This document shows, one piece after another, positions 21,016 through 31,378 of a stretch of 64,000 nucleotides of DNA; position 1 is the first letter of the stretch, and each line of letters opens with the position of its first letter. The notes beneath the pieces were generated by a model, which saw only the letters and a program-made list of their open reading frames with translations, had not been told where the DNA came from and did no database searches. The DNA lies in assembly GCF_035222375.1 (NCBI RefSeq), contig NW_026946363.1:3968001-4032000 (forward strand), in the 5' to 3' direction. A program made the position numbers and the translations under genes. Source of the DNA: Podospora pseudocomata (lineage: Eukaryota; Ascomycota; Sordariomycetes; Sordariales; Podosporaceae).

Positions 21016-24000
21016 ATTGAGGGGGTCTCGCGCCGCCATTGAAGATGTAAGCCAGCTCCTGAACACCCAGTCTGCCCAGCTGCTTGCTCTTGTCTTCATC
21101 CAGGGCGCTCTCCACCAGCTCTCTCTTCTTCTCTTGCAAATCCATGATGCGGTCCTCGACCGTTTCCTTGACCAGGATTCGGTGGACCTGCACCTCCTTT
21201 TGCTGCCCAATACGGTGGGCGCGGTCGACAGCCTGCATCTCGATAAATGGATTCCAGAAGGGATCGCAAATGATGACGCGCGAAGCGCACGTCAGGTTCA
21301 GTCCCGCGTTACCGGCCCGGAGGGACACCAGCATGACCTTGTTTTCGGGGTTCTCTACAAAGTCTTGAACCGCTTCGTCGCGGTGGGTGCGCGACATGTC
21401 GCCAGTGTACCGGCAGTGACGCAGCTTGAGACTGTACTTGATCTGGCATTCGATCAAGTCCAGCAGGGAGGTCCACTGAGAGAAAATGATGGTCTTCTCA
21501 TTGGTTTCCTGGATCGTCTTCAGAAGCTCAATGACTTGGGTGACCTTCGCCGAGTCCTCCCAATTATCGCGGAGGTAGTGCATATATCTCCGACGGGCCT
21601 CCTTGTTTCTGCCAGCCTCAAGGCGGAGTGTCCGCAGCTGACTTGGGTTGACCGGCTCAACCTTGCTCTTCCCCTTGCTCAGTTTGCTCTTCTCCTTGCC
21701 TTTCTTGGACGCCTTCGTGGTCTTCTTTTCCGCCCGTCTCGCTTCCTTTCTCGCCTTCGCTTCCGCCTTGGCTTCCGCCATCTTCATCGCCTGGGCTGCA
21801 GCTTCACCCTCACTGAGTTCATCTGAATCATCGTCTTCCACGATGAAGTCATTCAAACTGCCGAAAGAATCATTGTCGGAATCCTCGTCTTCTGACGAGC
21901 CAGACCAGTCTGAAATCTCTGGCAGCTCCTCCTCCTTGACCTCTTCCTTAGGAAGAGTTTCCGGCATATGAATCTTTCGGAAGGTCGTGTACTTGATCAC
22001 CTTTGAAGCATCAACGGGGCCGCGGCATTGCGGACACTTAGCACCGGCGTTCTCGTTACCTGTAAGAACATTGTTCCTGGCCGCGTTGTCTGTCAGCGAA
22101 GTAAAGCACTCTGAGCAGGTGTCATGGCCGCAGGGTATAGCTAGGACTGGATCCTCGACGCCGTCATAACAGATAGGACACTCAAAAGATTCGATGTCCT
22201 TGATACGCTGGATGACTGCAGCATCAAGCTTCCTGGTCAAATCATCCATGGTCTCGTCAGCGGTGGTTGCGCTGCCGACGCACTCGAAATCAATCAAGTG
22301 AGGGTGGCAGCATGCTTGGCGAAGCCGCAGCAGAAGAACAAGAATATTGGAGTAGTTGCGACCAACAGTACCGGCACGGAGGTATTTGTTGAAGACAACC
22401 TGCGACCTCTCTTCGAGGTCTTTGTAAAATTGTGTCTCATCGACTGAGAACTCTACAAATTCGGATCTCTCGGTCTTGGGGGGTAAAGTCAAGATGGGCT
22501 TGCCATCTATCTGCGAGGTTTTCATGCGCCTCAGCATGATGGCCTTGAGAACGGTCCGAAGTTTGTCCATGGCCTGCTTGCGAGCATACTCGTTGTTACC
22601 ATTATTCCGGGGGCCGAGGCATTTAAACGCCGTTTGGAAGTGCCTATGTTCCCAAAAGGGCTTAATCCTCAAAAAACGGATGAGTGGATAGAGCTCTGAT
22701 ACGTTGTTCATCATGGGCGTGCCAGTAAGGCACCAGCGGTAGGTGGCATTGATCTTGTGCACGCCCTTTGAGCCTTGGGTGTCCTTGTTTTTGATACACT
22801 GGGCTTCGTCGATGATGATGCGGTAAAAGGTGCTCTTGGGGTGAAGCAAGGGGCACTTTTTGGCAAGCTCGCCGTCGTCTCTCTCCGAATACAACGCAGC
22901 CGCGTTGCGTTGTTGCACGTGCTTCTCGTACTGGCGCCATTCCGAGGCGATTGAACCATACGTTGTGAGCACCACGTCGTAATTTATGAGCTCAGTGAAT
23001 GGTATCTTCTTCTTCTGGTGGAGGAGGTAAACACTCATCTTATGAGTACCCCTCAGCTTGTTCTTGACCTCGTTTTCCCATTGTTTGATAAGGGCGACAG
23101 GTCCAATGATCAAATTAGTCTATTCAATATTAGCATTCAATGTGCTGAAAGATAAGCAGGACGCCTATTAAACTAGTTCAAGGCGTCCGTTGCACCATTT
23201 CACGGATGCAACATTCCATTCAACACCCACAGACGACCAACAAACACATGTCATTGTTCTTGGAAGGCGTTTAATAATACGGTCGATGCGTCGAATGATA
23301 GTGTTGATGGGTTAAATGATGGTGATGATGCGTTAAATGATAGTATCGATGCGTTAGATAATAGTGTCGACCTTTAGTAATAGTGTCGAGGCCTTTACTG
23401 ATAGTGTCGATGCCTTTGGCGGCGGTACCGAGGGCTGTAAAGAACAATGACATGCGTCTGTTGGACAAGTGCAGAAGTTGAAAGAGCTGCTGTATGTAAA
23501 GTAAATGCAACCAACACCTTGACAAGGCACGAACAGGCAAGCTATAAAAAAGGAAGGGGTCTGAGAAGTTGCTTACCCTCACTGCCCGGTCCTCAGAGGG
23601 CCTGGAAATCATCAATGCCAGGGTCGAGACTGTTTTACCAAGACCCATATCATCGGCCAGGATACCGCCTTTGTTTGACCCTGTCTCCATCTCCGCCATC
23701 CACTTCAGGGCAAGTTGTTGGTGCGGATAGAGAGGATACCTCATGCCCGCCGGTGTTTCACCCCGCTCCTCCTCGGGAATTTCCATATCAGGTCGAATAT
23801 TCGAAAGAAGTTGTTGAATTTCCTCCTCTGTTTTGACAGGATTGTGCACAAAGTCATCCAGATAGTTCGCTAACCGCGGATTCAGGGGGTTCCCGTCCAT
23901 ATCGGTCATGTTCTGGAAGTCAATGTTGTTTGCACGATGAATCGTCGAAGCAAGACTGGGTTGCCCTCCCAGGTAATCCACGTCGGAGAAGTAGCTGCCG

Positions 24001-25507
24001 TTGTTCAGTAGACCTGGTCGATCGAGGCTGGCCAGTTGGCTAACGCTTGCAAAGCCTGGTAACGCGGATGGGTTCCAGGCTGGAATGGATCGGTTGTAGG
24101 ATGGGTTCGGTGGGGGAAGAGTACGGCTAGAGGGATGGGTCGAGCGAGCCCCTTGTTGCCACAAAGCATAGCCGCCGGTAGCTACCTCGTCGCTGCCACT
24201 ATCGGAATCTTCCCAGGCCCCCGGCATTTGAGGCATCCGATCGCTTTCCTCGCGGTTGATGCCATTCACTTGACTTGGAGTGATGCTCCATCCCGGACCC
24301 CCATTGGCCCTCCCTGGTTCAGACTTGACATTGACTCCACAGCTGTGTTGAAAGCTGCTAGCTTGTCGTGACTGAATAGCTGGTGGTTGACCACTTGGAA
24401 CGATGCTCCAACCCGGACCCCCTGTAACCTGACTCGGCCCCGGTTTAACGGGCGTTGTGTTATGGGAGTAGCTGCTCGTGTGCGGTGTGTGAACGCCACC
24501 ATACCCACGACTTGGCGTGGTGGTCCAGCCAGCGCCACCTGTAACATTTGACCCCGAGTTCGTTGGGTAGTTCCCATTTCCATATAGTCCATTAGTCTGC
24601 GCTCCAAACGATTCCGAAGTAGTTCCCTGCAAAAGTCGTGGTCTGGTAGATAGAGACATTTGATTGGACAACTGGCTGCTCGATGGTTGGCGGTGTGAAA
24701 TTCGGTCGAATGCATTTATTTGGCCAGTGGGTATCGATGAGCCGTACTCGGGTGCCGTCGAAGTGCCTTGCGATAACTGCCTGGCAAAGGCAGCATCTTG
24801 ATCAAGCTGGGCCTTCGATTGTTCATGGCGCCTTTCCACATCAAGAGCTCTCTGTTTGATGCCCTGCCACGCATCGTCCCTATGTCAAAGGTTAGCACAG
24901 ATCGACAGGGCGTGACAAGAGACTGCTTGCCCAGTAAGGTCAATGGAAGATAATTCTTCATCTACGTCGTTGCCCCCAGGGCCCCCAAAACTGTAATCCC
25001 ATCCCGGGCTCGGCGACGCTCGGTTGGAGTTATTTGGACCCCATATGGATGAAGAAACATTCAAGTGAGAGCTTCCGAAAGAACGCTTTCGAGATCCAGA
25101 GGCTGGCTGGTGGGGTGGAGGCCCTCCTCCAGGGCTCGAGCTTAGCGGGTTCGACATTCTCGAGGATGAGCCGTTGGCGGGGTAAGAAGATGCTGAGGGC
25201 AATGATTAGCCTGAGTTTGAATATGTGCATGTCCAAAACCTCTATCGGGGCAGGGTTTTGAAGGACTTGGTTGCGTACCTTTGCCTGTGGTAGGAGCTCT
25301 CGTCAGCACTGAACGCCATTCTGGCCATGGAGGAATGCAGGACTTGAACTAACCTTCTGACGAAGTCCCGCGGGCCCTCCTTTCCTTGAGTTTAATCAAT
25401 TCAGCCTTGGCTTCCCGTATTTGCTTGTTGATTTCAGAAGTCCGCGGTTGCTCCAACAACGACCTCAGTATCGTCCCTTGAATCGCAATATCCTCTTCGA
25501 GGTCCAT
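21014..25507 (-). CDS. SNF2-family ATPase with RING finger (Uls1/Rad5-like translocase)
   Basis: Exons on the minus strand: 25507-25354, 25284-25279 (6 nt), 25192-24931, 24879-23577 and 23119-21014; together 1276 residues. The N-terminal half is disordered, with three spaced copies of a GG(P/A)GW(S/T)-type repeat. The ATPase has ADDMGLGKT (Lys about 556), DEAQ (about 679) and a C-terminal helicase half with IIFSQWT, SLRAGNAGLNLT and RAHRIGQ. A C3HC4 RING (CPICYDG...CGHDTCSEC...CPQC, about 889-940) sits between the two lobes, followed by an acidic then Lys-rich insert. This order is that of Uls1/Rad5/HLTF proteins: DNA translocases with ubiquitin-ligase activity in SUMO-linked protein turnover and genome stability. 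No HIRAN domain is apparent, which favours Uls1 over Rad5. Intron 3 is GC-AG, and intron 4 (457 nt) carries a tandem array. Confidence 0.9.
23223..23455 (-). repeat. 21-nt periodic array in a long intron, bounded by inverted repeats
   Basis: Inside intron 23120-23576 of the SNF2 gene, minus-strand words like ACGCATC or AGGC(A/C)TC start at 23415, 23394, 23373, 23354, 23333, 23312, 23291 and 23270, steps of 21 nt except one of 19. Each is mostly followed by a GACACTAT-like word. The array is flanked by a 25-nt inverted repeat (about 23237-23261 and 23442-23466) that matches at 23 positions; both mismatches are A/G transitions. The frame remains open through most of the array. Confidence 0.75.
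25279..25284 (-). other. predicted 6-nt microexon (GCAAAG) of the SNF2 gene
   Basis: On the minus strand GCAAAG is preceded by an intron of 69 nt (25285-25353; GTTAGT, GCTGAC branch, CACAG) and followed by one of 86 nt (25193-25278; GTACGC, GGCTAAT branch, CTCAG). Both have full signals. Including it adds Gly-Lys; skipping it with one 161-nt intron keeps the frame. Confidence 0.6.
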
Positions 25508-27121
25508 GGGGCTCGGGTTTGTGAAATTTAAGGGCACTGACGGTGCCTGATGAGGTGAAAGAAGAGAATGGGAGCCGCAGTCGCAGAGCGGGTAGCCACA
25601 TGCACAACCAGGCAGGCTGCCTTTGCCAAAAGCACCCAGAAGTGCAGTTTGTGGGTGTGCGTCTCCTTCGGTTTAAGTTTTGTTGGGCAACCTAAGGTAG
25701 GGAGTTTTAGCGGATAGGGCGGGGGGCTCAGGCTGTAGTGGCACGGTAGCCTGCGACTGTTTTCGACGGTCGGTCAGTCCCCCAGGCGAAGCAAGTTGGG
25801 TGAGAGGAGAAGGGACTAGATGGAAGACGAGGCTTTCGGGGCTTGCAGCTTCCAAAGCCAACCAAGTGCTGGCTGGCGCGCGGGCAAAAGCAGGCAAAGG
25901 CGGGCAGGCAAAAAAAAGGTAGCCCTGAATGGTCGGTCAAAGTTGGCCGGTACCTTTTTGCAGGAGAAGGGGCAGTGATCGTCTTTTTCTTACTGCAACT
26001 TCAACTTGGCGCGCCTTTGCTGGTTTCAGTCAGTTGGGCAGGCAGGCACTGGCGTTGATGCGGAAGACGGGATGCGGAAGGGAGGAAAAGATTGATTGAC
26101 GGTCAATGGGATTTGGGATTGTGCGACAAAAGCTAGCTGGAGAATTGGCCGCCTTTTGGGGGGCTGTTGAGAGCTGGAAACTTGAAAAGGTCAGGCTTAC
26201 CTCTCTGAGCTCAGCAGCGCGCAGAGGATGGATAGGATAGGATACCTGGACCTCGCGATTATTACTGCTCTTTCTGCAATGTTGCATGCATGCTTGGTGA
26301 CGACTGAGAGGCTCGGCACTGGATTTGTCGGGCCCAGCGCTGAGTTTCTCGAATTCCCATGTTGCAACAACACCGGGGCGCGCTCTAATCAACCAGGCAG
26401 ATAGTGGGGCAATCCTTGATCAGCCCCCACAACACCCCCGTCTTTCAGTGGGGTCCGCTCCACTGCCGCAAAACAAAAGTGGAGACCCAGCAGGCACACC
26501 TGCAGGGATTCAGCTGAAGTCTTGTCGAAACAAAATCTCTTGGCTTGGAGCTCGTGCGACTTTGACGTCTTCAAACGTCCATCTGATATAACAAGGAGAT
26601 AGCTCCTTCCAAAGTTACCTGCCATTAATATCAGGAATGGAGAACCTCGAGAAAACATGGAGGGAGATAACATGGAGGGAGATAACATGGAGGGAGATAA
26701 CATGGAGGGAGATAACATGGAGGGAGATAACATGGAGGGAGAAAACGCAACTATAAGTAAATGGACCATGTGTTGGCACGTTACACAGCAAACACGCTAC
26801 CGGCAACAAAAAGAAAGAAAAAACTGAACACGCTTCACTCAGCCTCCCATGAGGCATTCGAGTTCAGACCGAATCGGATTACTGGTAGACGTCAACGTGT
26901 CCACTACTATGTATTACTAAACGACACGAAATATACGGCCAAACCTAGCTGCTCTTCAGAGCAACCTTAGTACAGCTATGAGGCCAAGGCAATTTAGTTT
27001 CCAACTCCTGGTAACTCCTTCAAAAATACCCAAAACAACCGGCCTGATGCAATGAGCCTCTATGCAAGCACGTGTCAAAAGACACCATTATACAACCTTT
27101 CCCCCCAAGCCACACCTGTGA
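25508..27121. other. SNF2 promoter region and 3' flank of the phosphodiesterase gene
   Basis: No convincing gene. Sequence near 25540-26050 is mixed with short random frames. A 15-bp minisatellite lies at 26652-26746. From about 26760 to 27121 the sequence is AT-richer and probably belongs to the 3' end of the phosphodiesterase gene. Confidence 0.5.
26652..26746. repeat. 15-bp minisatellite, about six copies
   Basis: The unit ACATGGAGGGAGATA is repeated about six times head to tail with almost no variation, differing only in edge copies with AAAAC in place of ATAAC. The near identity suggests a recent expansion. On the minus strand it reads as an open repeat of five codons, but there is no sign that it is translated. 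Confidence 0.9.
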
Positions 27122-29483
27122 TTACTCGTTGGGGTTTTCGGGAGGCTCCTCACTCTCGCCATCACTGCCGTTGGAGACTTTGTCCCACCAATGCGAGACC
27201 TTTCCAGAAAACCAGTCCCAAAACCCTTTGACCGAGTCACCTACTTTGTCCAGAGGGGACTTGCCATCATCGCCCTCGTCACCGCCTGAGGGATCCGAAG
27301 AGGGCTGCGCTGTCGGCTTGTCGACCTCGATAGTCTTCTCAACCGTCCTTGTCACTGTTGCTGTTGGAGCAACCAAAGGAGCACTGGCTGTGACTGGGTT
27401 GACCATGACAGGCTTCGCCGATGTTGAGCTTGACAACACAGGCGTTTGGGTGCTCGACTCAGCAGGCGAATCAAATTCGTGATCGCTGTGCAGACCAATC
27501 GGCTTCAGAGGAAGCCTAAGGGTGCCGTTGTTTGGCGCAGGGGTGATCCCAACTGAATCACAGAGCATGTTATAGACATTGATGTTTTCTGCCAGGTGGT
27601 TAGTTCAAGATTCAAGAAAGCGAAAAAAAATCATGCTACTCACGGAAAACCTCAACCTCACTATTTGGCTGGTGAGGGAAAGCAGGGCCCCGAGCGACAA
27701 ACAACGCCCTCATTAGAGGGTGTTCGTTGTCGTACCCGTGTAGGCCGCGTGGCGCATAGACAGTACCCTTCGCTTGTGCTTCTTTCAGATTCATCTCCTC
27801 CATCTTCACAAGCGCCCACCCAGTCTTGGGCACGATCCATAAAGGAGCAATGCGGTCATTCCGGGAGAAATGCCATCTCTCAGGCATGTCCATATCCCTG
27901 AGGTACACGTCGAGATTCGGGTTCGCCTTGGTCCTCTCAACCAACTGTGCGTGAATCTCCTGAAGATCATTGGGATTCTTCGGTCTCAAACCAACCAGCG
28001 GCCATCCGTCGGTGTGTTCGATCTTGCTGACATCGACAAGATCCTCCAACTGCACAACGCGTGTTATATCGGTGGTTGCCATGCCATGGTCAGAAACGAC
28101 AATGACATTGACAATATTTGTCAAGCGTCGTTCCTCCAGCCCCTTAAAGATGCGGTCTAGCATCTTGTCGACCTTGCCAATTGTAAGCTGAATTTCGGTA
28201 CTGTTGGGACCAAATGTGTGCCCAACCGCATCAACATTAGGAATGTATGCCGCGATCACTTGTGGGCGCTCATCATCCGGCATATCCAGGAACTCAAGAA
28301 CCCGGTCGACTTTCTTGGACAGCTTCTCCTTTCCGTTGTACTTGTCCATGTAGGTAGGGTTCGTGTTGAGAATGTGAGCTTCGCTCCCAGGCCACATATG
28401 TATCGCAGTCTTGAGGCCTTGCTTCTGAGCTGTCACCCAGAACGGCTCACCCTTCCACCATTTTGGATCCAGGCTTCTTTTAGGATCAGTGTAGTAGAAT
28501 TCCTCTTTGAGCTCGGGATCCCAGAAGGAGTTGCCAACCACCCCATGAGCCTCGGGGTACAGGCCAGTGACCAAGGTGTAATGATTAGGAAAGGTGACGC
28601 TAGGAAAAGACGGCAGCATATAGCGTGGTGATACACCCTCTTTGACAAAGGCATTGAGCCTCGGTGTCAAGCCCCTGTCAACAAAATCGGCGCGAAATCC
28701 GTCTAAACTGATGATAATGGTCGTAGGAGCAAACAGAGCCGTGCCGTTGCTGACAAGTTTCGCTGCGGTTTGTGCCGTTGCCTTCTTCTCAATTGACAAC
28801 TTCCAAGCCACCAAAACCAGAATCCCAAAGCCAACAATTATGAGTGCATAAAGTAGGCCCCAGCGACAACAGTTCCTCCTTCTCTTCGCTTTCACAGCAC
28901 CCATGTGCAAGAGATTCTTCCTGTCCACCTCATCGCTGTCATCCCGATCACTGCTTTCCCCAGTATCGCTCCCACTCTTCACCCCCCCCTCTTCCATTTC
29001 ATACATCAACTCCCCATCCTCACCATGTTGCGCCTCAGTCAGCAACCGGTCTTTCTTCGCCTTCCTCCTCGCTTTTCTCCTCGACCTCCTCTCCCCCCCA
29101 TCATTCCCGTCAACCGACTCAGCCGAGTGAAATGATGGACTCGCCGACCTCGATCTCGAAGCATCGCTCAGCCTCCTCGAAAACAACGTCAACGGATTCG
29201 GTATCGGCAACGGCAACCCAGAGCCCCTCCTCTCCCTCTCCTTCTTCCTCCGTGTCTCAGTCACCAACTGGCCAAGCTCCTCCTCCTCCATCAGCACCAG
29301 CCTGTCGTGCGCCCTCAACTCGCGACTGTTCCTCGCTCTCATCTGCCTCTCGTCATCCTCACTATCCGTGTCCTGATCGCTGCGGATCGAAATCGCATCG
29401 GCGTCGTAATCGGACGGCGACAAAAACGTCTGTTGGTCTCGGGCGCCCGCATTCGTTGTGTTCAGCGGCTGGAGGGGACGCAT
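27122..29483 (-). CDS. type II membrane nucleotide pyrophosphatase/phosphodiesterase (ENPP family)
   Basis: Exons 29483-27644 and 27588-27122 give 768 residues. A long charged cytosolic N-terminus (about 205 residues, Arg/Ser/Asp-rich) precedes one membrane helix (about 208-228, WGLLYALIIVGFGILVLVAW), so the catalytic part faces outside or the lumen. The family signature is complete: ISLDGFRADF (Asp261), PSFPSVTFPNHYTLVTG with the Thr297 nucleophile, NVDAVGHTFG, SDHGM and LHGYDN, the two-zinc ligands. The family cleaves pyrophosphate and phosphodiester bonds of extracellular nucleotides. After the domain the second exon adds a Thr/Ser/Pro/Ala-rich stalk and a Trp-containing acidic tail. The intron (27589-27643) changes the C-terminus: without splicing the protein ends four residues later. 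Confidence 0.93.
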
Positions 29484-30202
29484 CTTGGAAGTCGACGACG
29501 CTTAACAAAGAAATCCTGTCGTGTTCATCGGCTCAGGAAGAACGGGGTATTCGTCGCTCGGCACATAAAAATAAAGCTATCGTCGGTCAATCATTGCACA
29601 CTTCCCCTGTTTCTAGGAGTTTGGTTAGGAGGAAATAGGTCAGTTTGTTGCCGCCGCTCGCAAATGGGAGACTGCAACTCCCGAGCCTGGACCCCGTTCA
29701 AATTCGAGAGGACTCCTTACACCCCTGGGGTGTGTCTCTTGTTTTGACAGGCTTGGCCCGCCCCACACTCTCGGCAAGCCCCCCGCCCCTTTGGGTCTCC
29801 TCTTCATCTGGTGGTGCAACATCAACGACTCTCGATCAGTCACAGCTCTGCAGATGGCATCGATCTACCTCAATCGAGGGAAATATATGTAGAATGACTG
29901 GACCATCAACGGATTCCTCGATCACGGACACGATACGAAACAACGCTGACCTGGATCACCCAGTCTTTTCACATGTCACCAGCCTTGACCCAACCCCCTC
30001 ACAACTCGCAAAGTTCCACAGCATCACAGCGGAGGAGACCATGTGGAATTAACGTTTCCAGCCTTAGTTTAATTGGTAAGCACCATGCTATCTCTCGTTT
30101 CTCACCTGTGTCACAGGAGTTCATTCTTAGGTATCTCATTATCTGCACAAGCCATCTCAACAACTGATAGCAAACGCCAACCAACGCCATATCACGCAAA
30201 CC
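29484..30202. other. phosphodiesterase promoter and 3' flank of the acetyltransferase gene
   Basis: No gene is visible. The part at 29740-29830 is C-rich with GC-box-like CCCGCCC words. Confidence 0.5.
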
Positions 30203-31378
30203 TCAAGGCAAGCAATATCCGTAATTGTCCTCCCACTCAATCACTCGTACTGGCACTCCCGGCTCCGAGGGCTTCCACCGCAAGCTCGGTACACAACCAC
30301 CCATTTGCTGATCAAAAACAACCTTTACGCTCGCCGTGTTCCTGTTCCCAACTGCTTTGCACCCCGTAATCACGTCCTCATCTGGGTTCCAAAGCACGAC
30401 TCTGGGTAGCCCCCATTCTTTTGCCTCGGCCAGGGCTGCCTCAAGGAGAACCTGCGTATCGGCGACTTTCTGAGCCTTAGTCTGGCACTCCACCCCATGC
30501 ACAATTCTCAGAATCCGAAGTTTCTTGGCTGGGATATCATGCGCCCAGTATAACCAGCTCCTCGAGTTGCCCGTCTTGGCGCCCTTGTAAGTGATCGACT
30601 TCCCCGTCATTTTCACCGCGTCAAATTCAGCGCGGGCAAGCTGCCATTCTAGACGGGCATAGGTTGGGGCAAAGGCTACATGCGTCTTCTTGCCAGACGG
30701 CATGTCTCTGAAGCGAGCGCTGAGCTGGTAGTTGTCTTGCTTGCAAAGCAAAGGGAGATCCTCGAGCCGAAGAAGGTCTACCGTGACAGCATCAGCGCGC
30801 CCTGTAGGCCGATATGAGAACGATGGGGCTCGGGGCCGTGGTCCCTCTCCTGGGGTCTGTGGTGGTGAGTCGATAGGCGTGAGGGGGGGCGATTGCGGCA
30901 GGGAAAGCAGGATGAGGTTAGCTTGCTTTCCCTGGTATGCCAACCATCCAAGACCGGTATAGTATTCCCTTCCGCTGTCGCTGAAGAACACGCTGCATTC
31001 ACTGTCTTCGTCCATCCGCTCCTTCACATAGCGGAGCAGATACGCAGCCATGCCTAATCGACGCCAAACCGGTGTTGTGAAGACGTGTCGGATGGTGTAA
31101 CCATATGACTCCCTAGCAGTTCCATCGGAGACGAGGATCTTTTGGCGTATAGCTTCACAGCTCGCGATGATCTGTCTTGGGTATCCCTTGAGATAGAGGA
31201 CCCACTGTCGACAGTCAGAGCGAGTAAGCTCATGTTGTGTGAGGTGACGCTCGCGCTCGATGAATTCGTGAGGATTAGTGCAGGCTTCAGCTCTTAGTTC
31301 AAGAGCAATGCGCTGCTGCTCCGGCGTGGCTTCGTCGAAGACAATATCATCGAGCGTCAAGCCCATTGGTTGGGCCAT
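30203..31378 (-). CDS. LYC1-like GNAT N-acetyltransferase
   Basis: A single exon of 391 residues. The first half contains a GNAT core: a substrate strand (RQIIASCEAIRQK), then the acetyl-CoA loop and helix (FTTPVWRRLGMAAYLLRYVKERM) and a FFSDSGREYYTGLGW strand. A Pro-rich linker (about 185-205) joins a second domain of mixed strands. The length and two-part form match fungal LYC1 proteins, of which the Yarrowia member acetylates lysine at the N6 position in lysine breakdown. The substrate here is inferred from family resemblance only. A TATA box lies about 200 bases upstream. Confidence 0.75.
   Translation of the reverse strand: MAQPMGLTLDDIVFDEATPEQQRIALELRAEACTNPHEFIERERHLTQHELTRSDCRQWVLYLKGYPRQIIASCEAIRQKILVSDGTARESYGYTIRHVFTTPVWRRLGMAAYLLRYVKERMDEDSECSVFFSDSGREYYTGLGWLAYQGKQANLILLSLPQSPPLTPIDSPPQTPGEGPRPRAPSFSYRPTGRADAVTVDLLRLEDLPLLCKQDNYQLSARFRDMPSGKKTHVAFAPTYARLEWQLARAEFDAVKMTGKSITYKGAKTGNSRSWLYWAHDIPAKKLRILRIVHGVECQTKAQKVADTQVLLEAALAEAKEWGLPRVVLWNPDEDVITGCKAVGNRNTASVKVVFDQQMGGCVPSLRWKPSEPGVPVRVIEWEDNYGYCLP

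Noticed and set aside
23271-23575. Open frame through the intronic 21-nt array as part of the SNF2 protein
   Set aside because: It would insert His/Thr-rich repeats between helicase motifs I and Ia and then meet a stop; splicing 23120-23576 restores SNF2 continuity (MISRPSEDRAVR to TNLIIGPV).
28844-29638. 264-codon Ser/Pro/His-rich plus-strand frame
   Set aside because: Antisense shadow of the charged N-terminal region of the phosphodiesterase gene.
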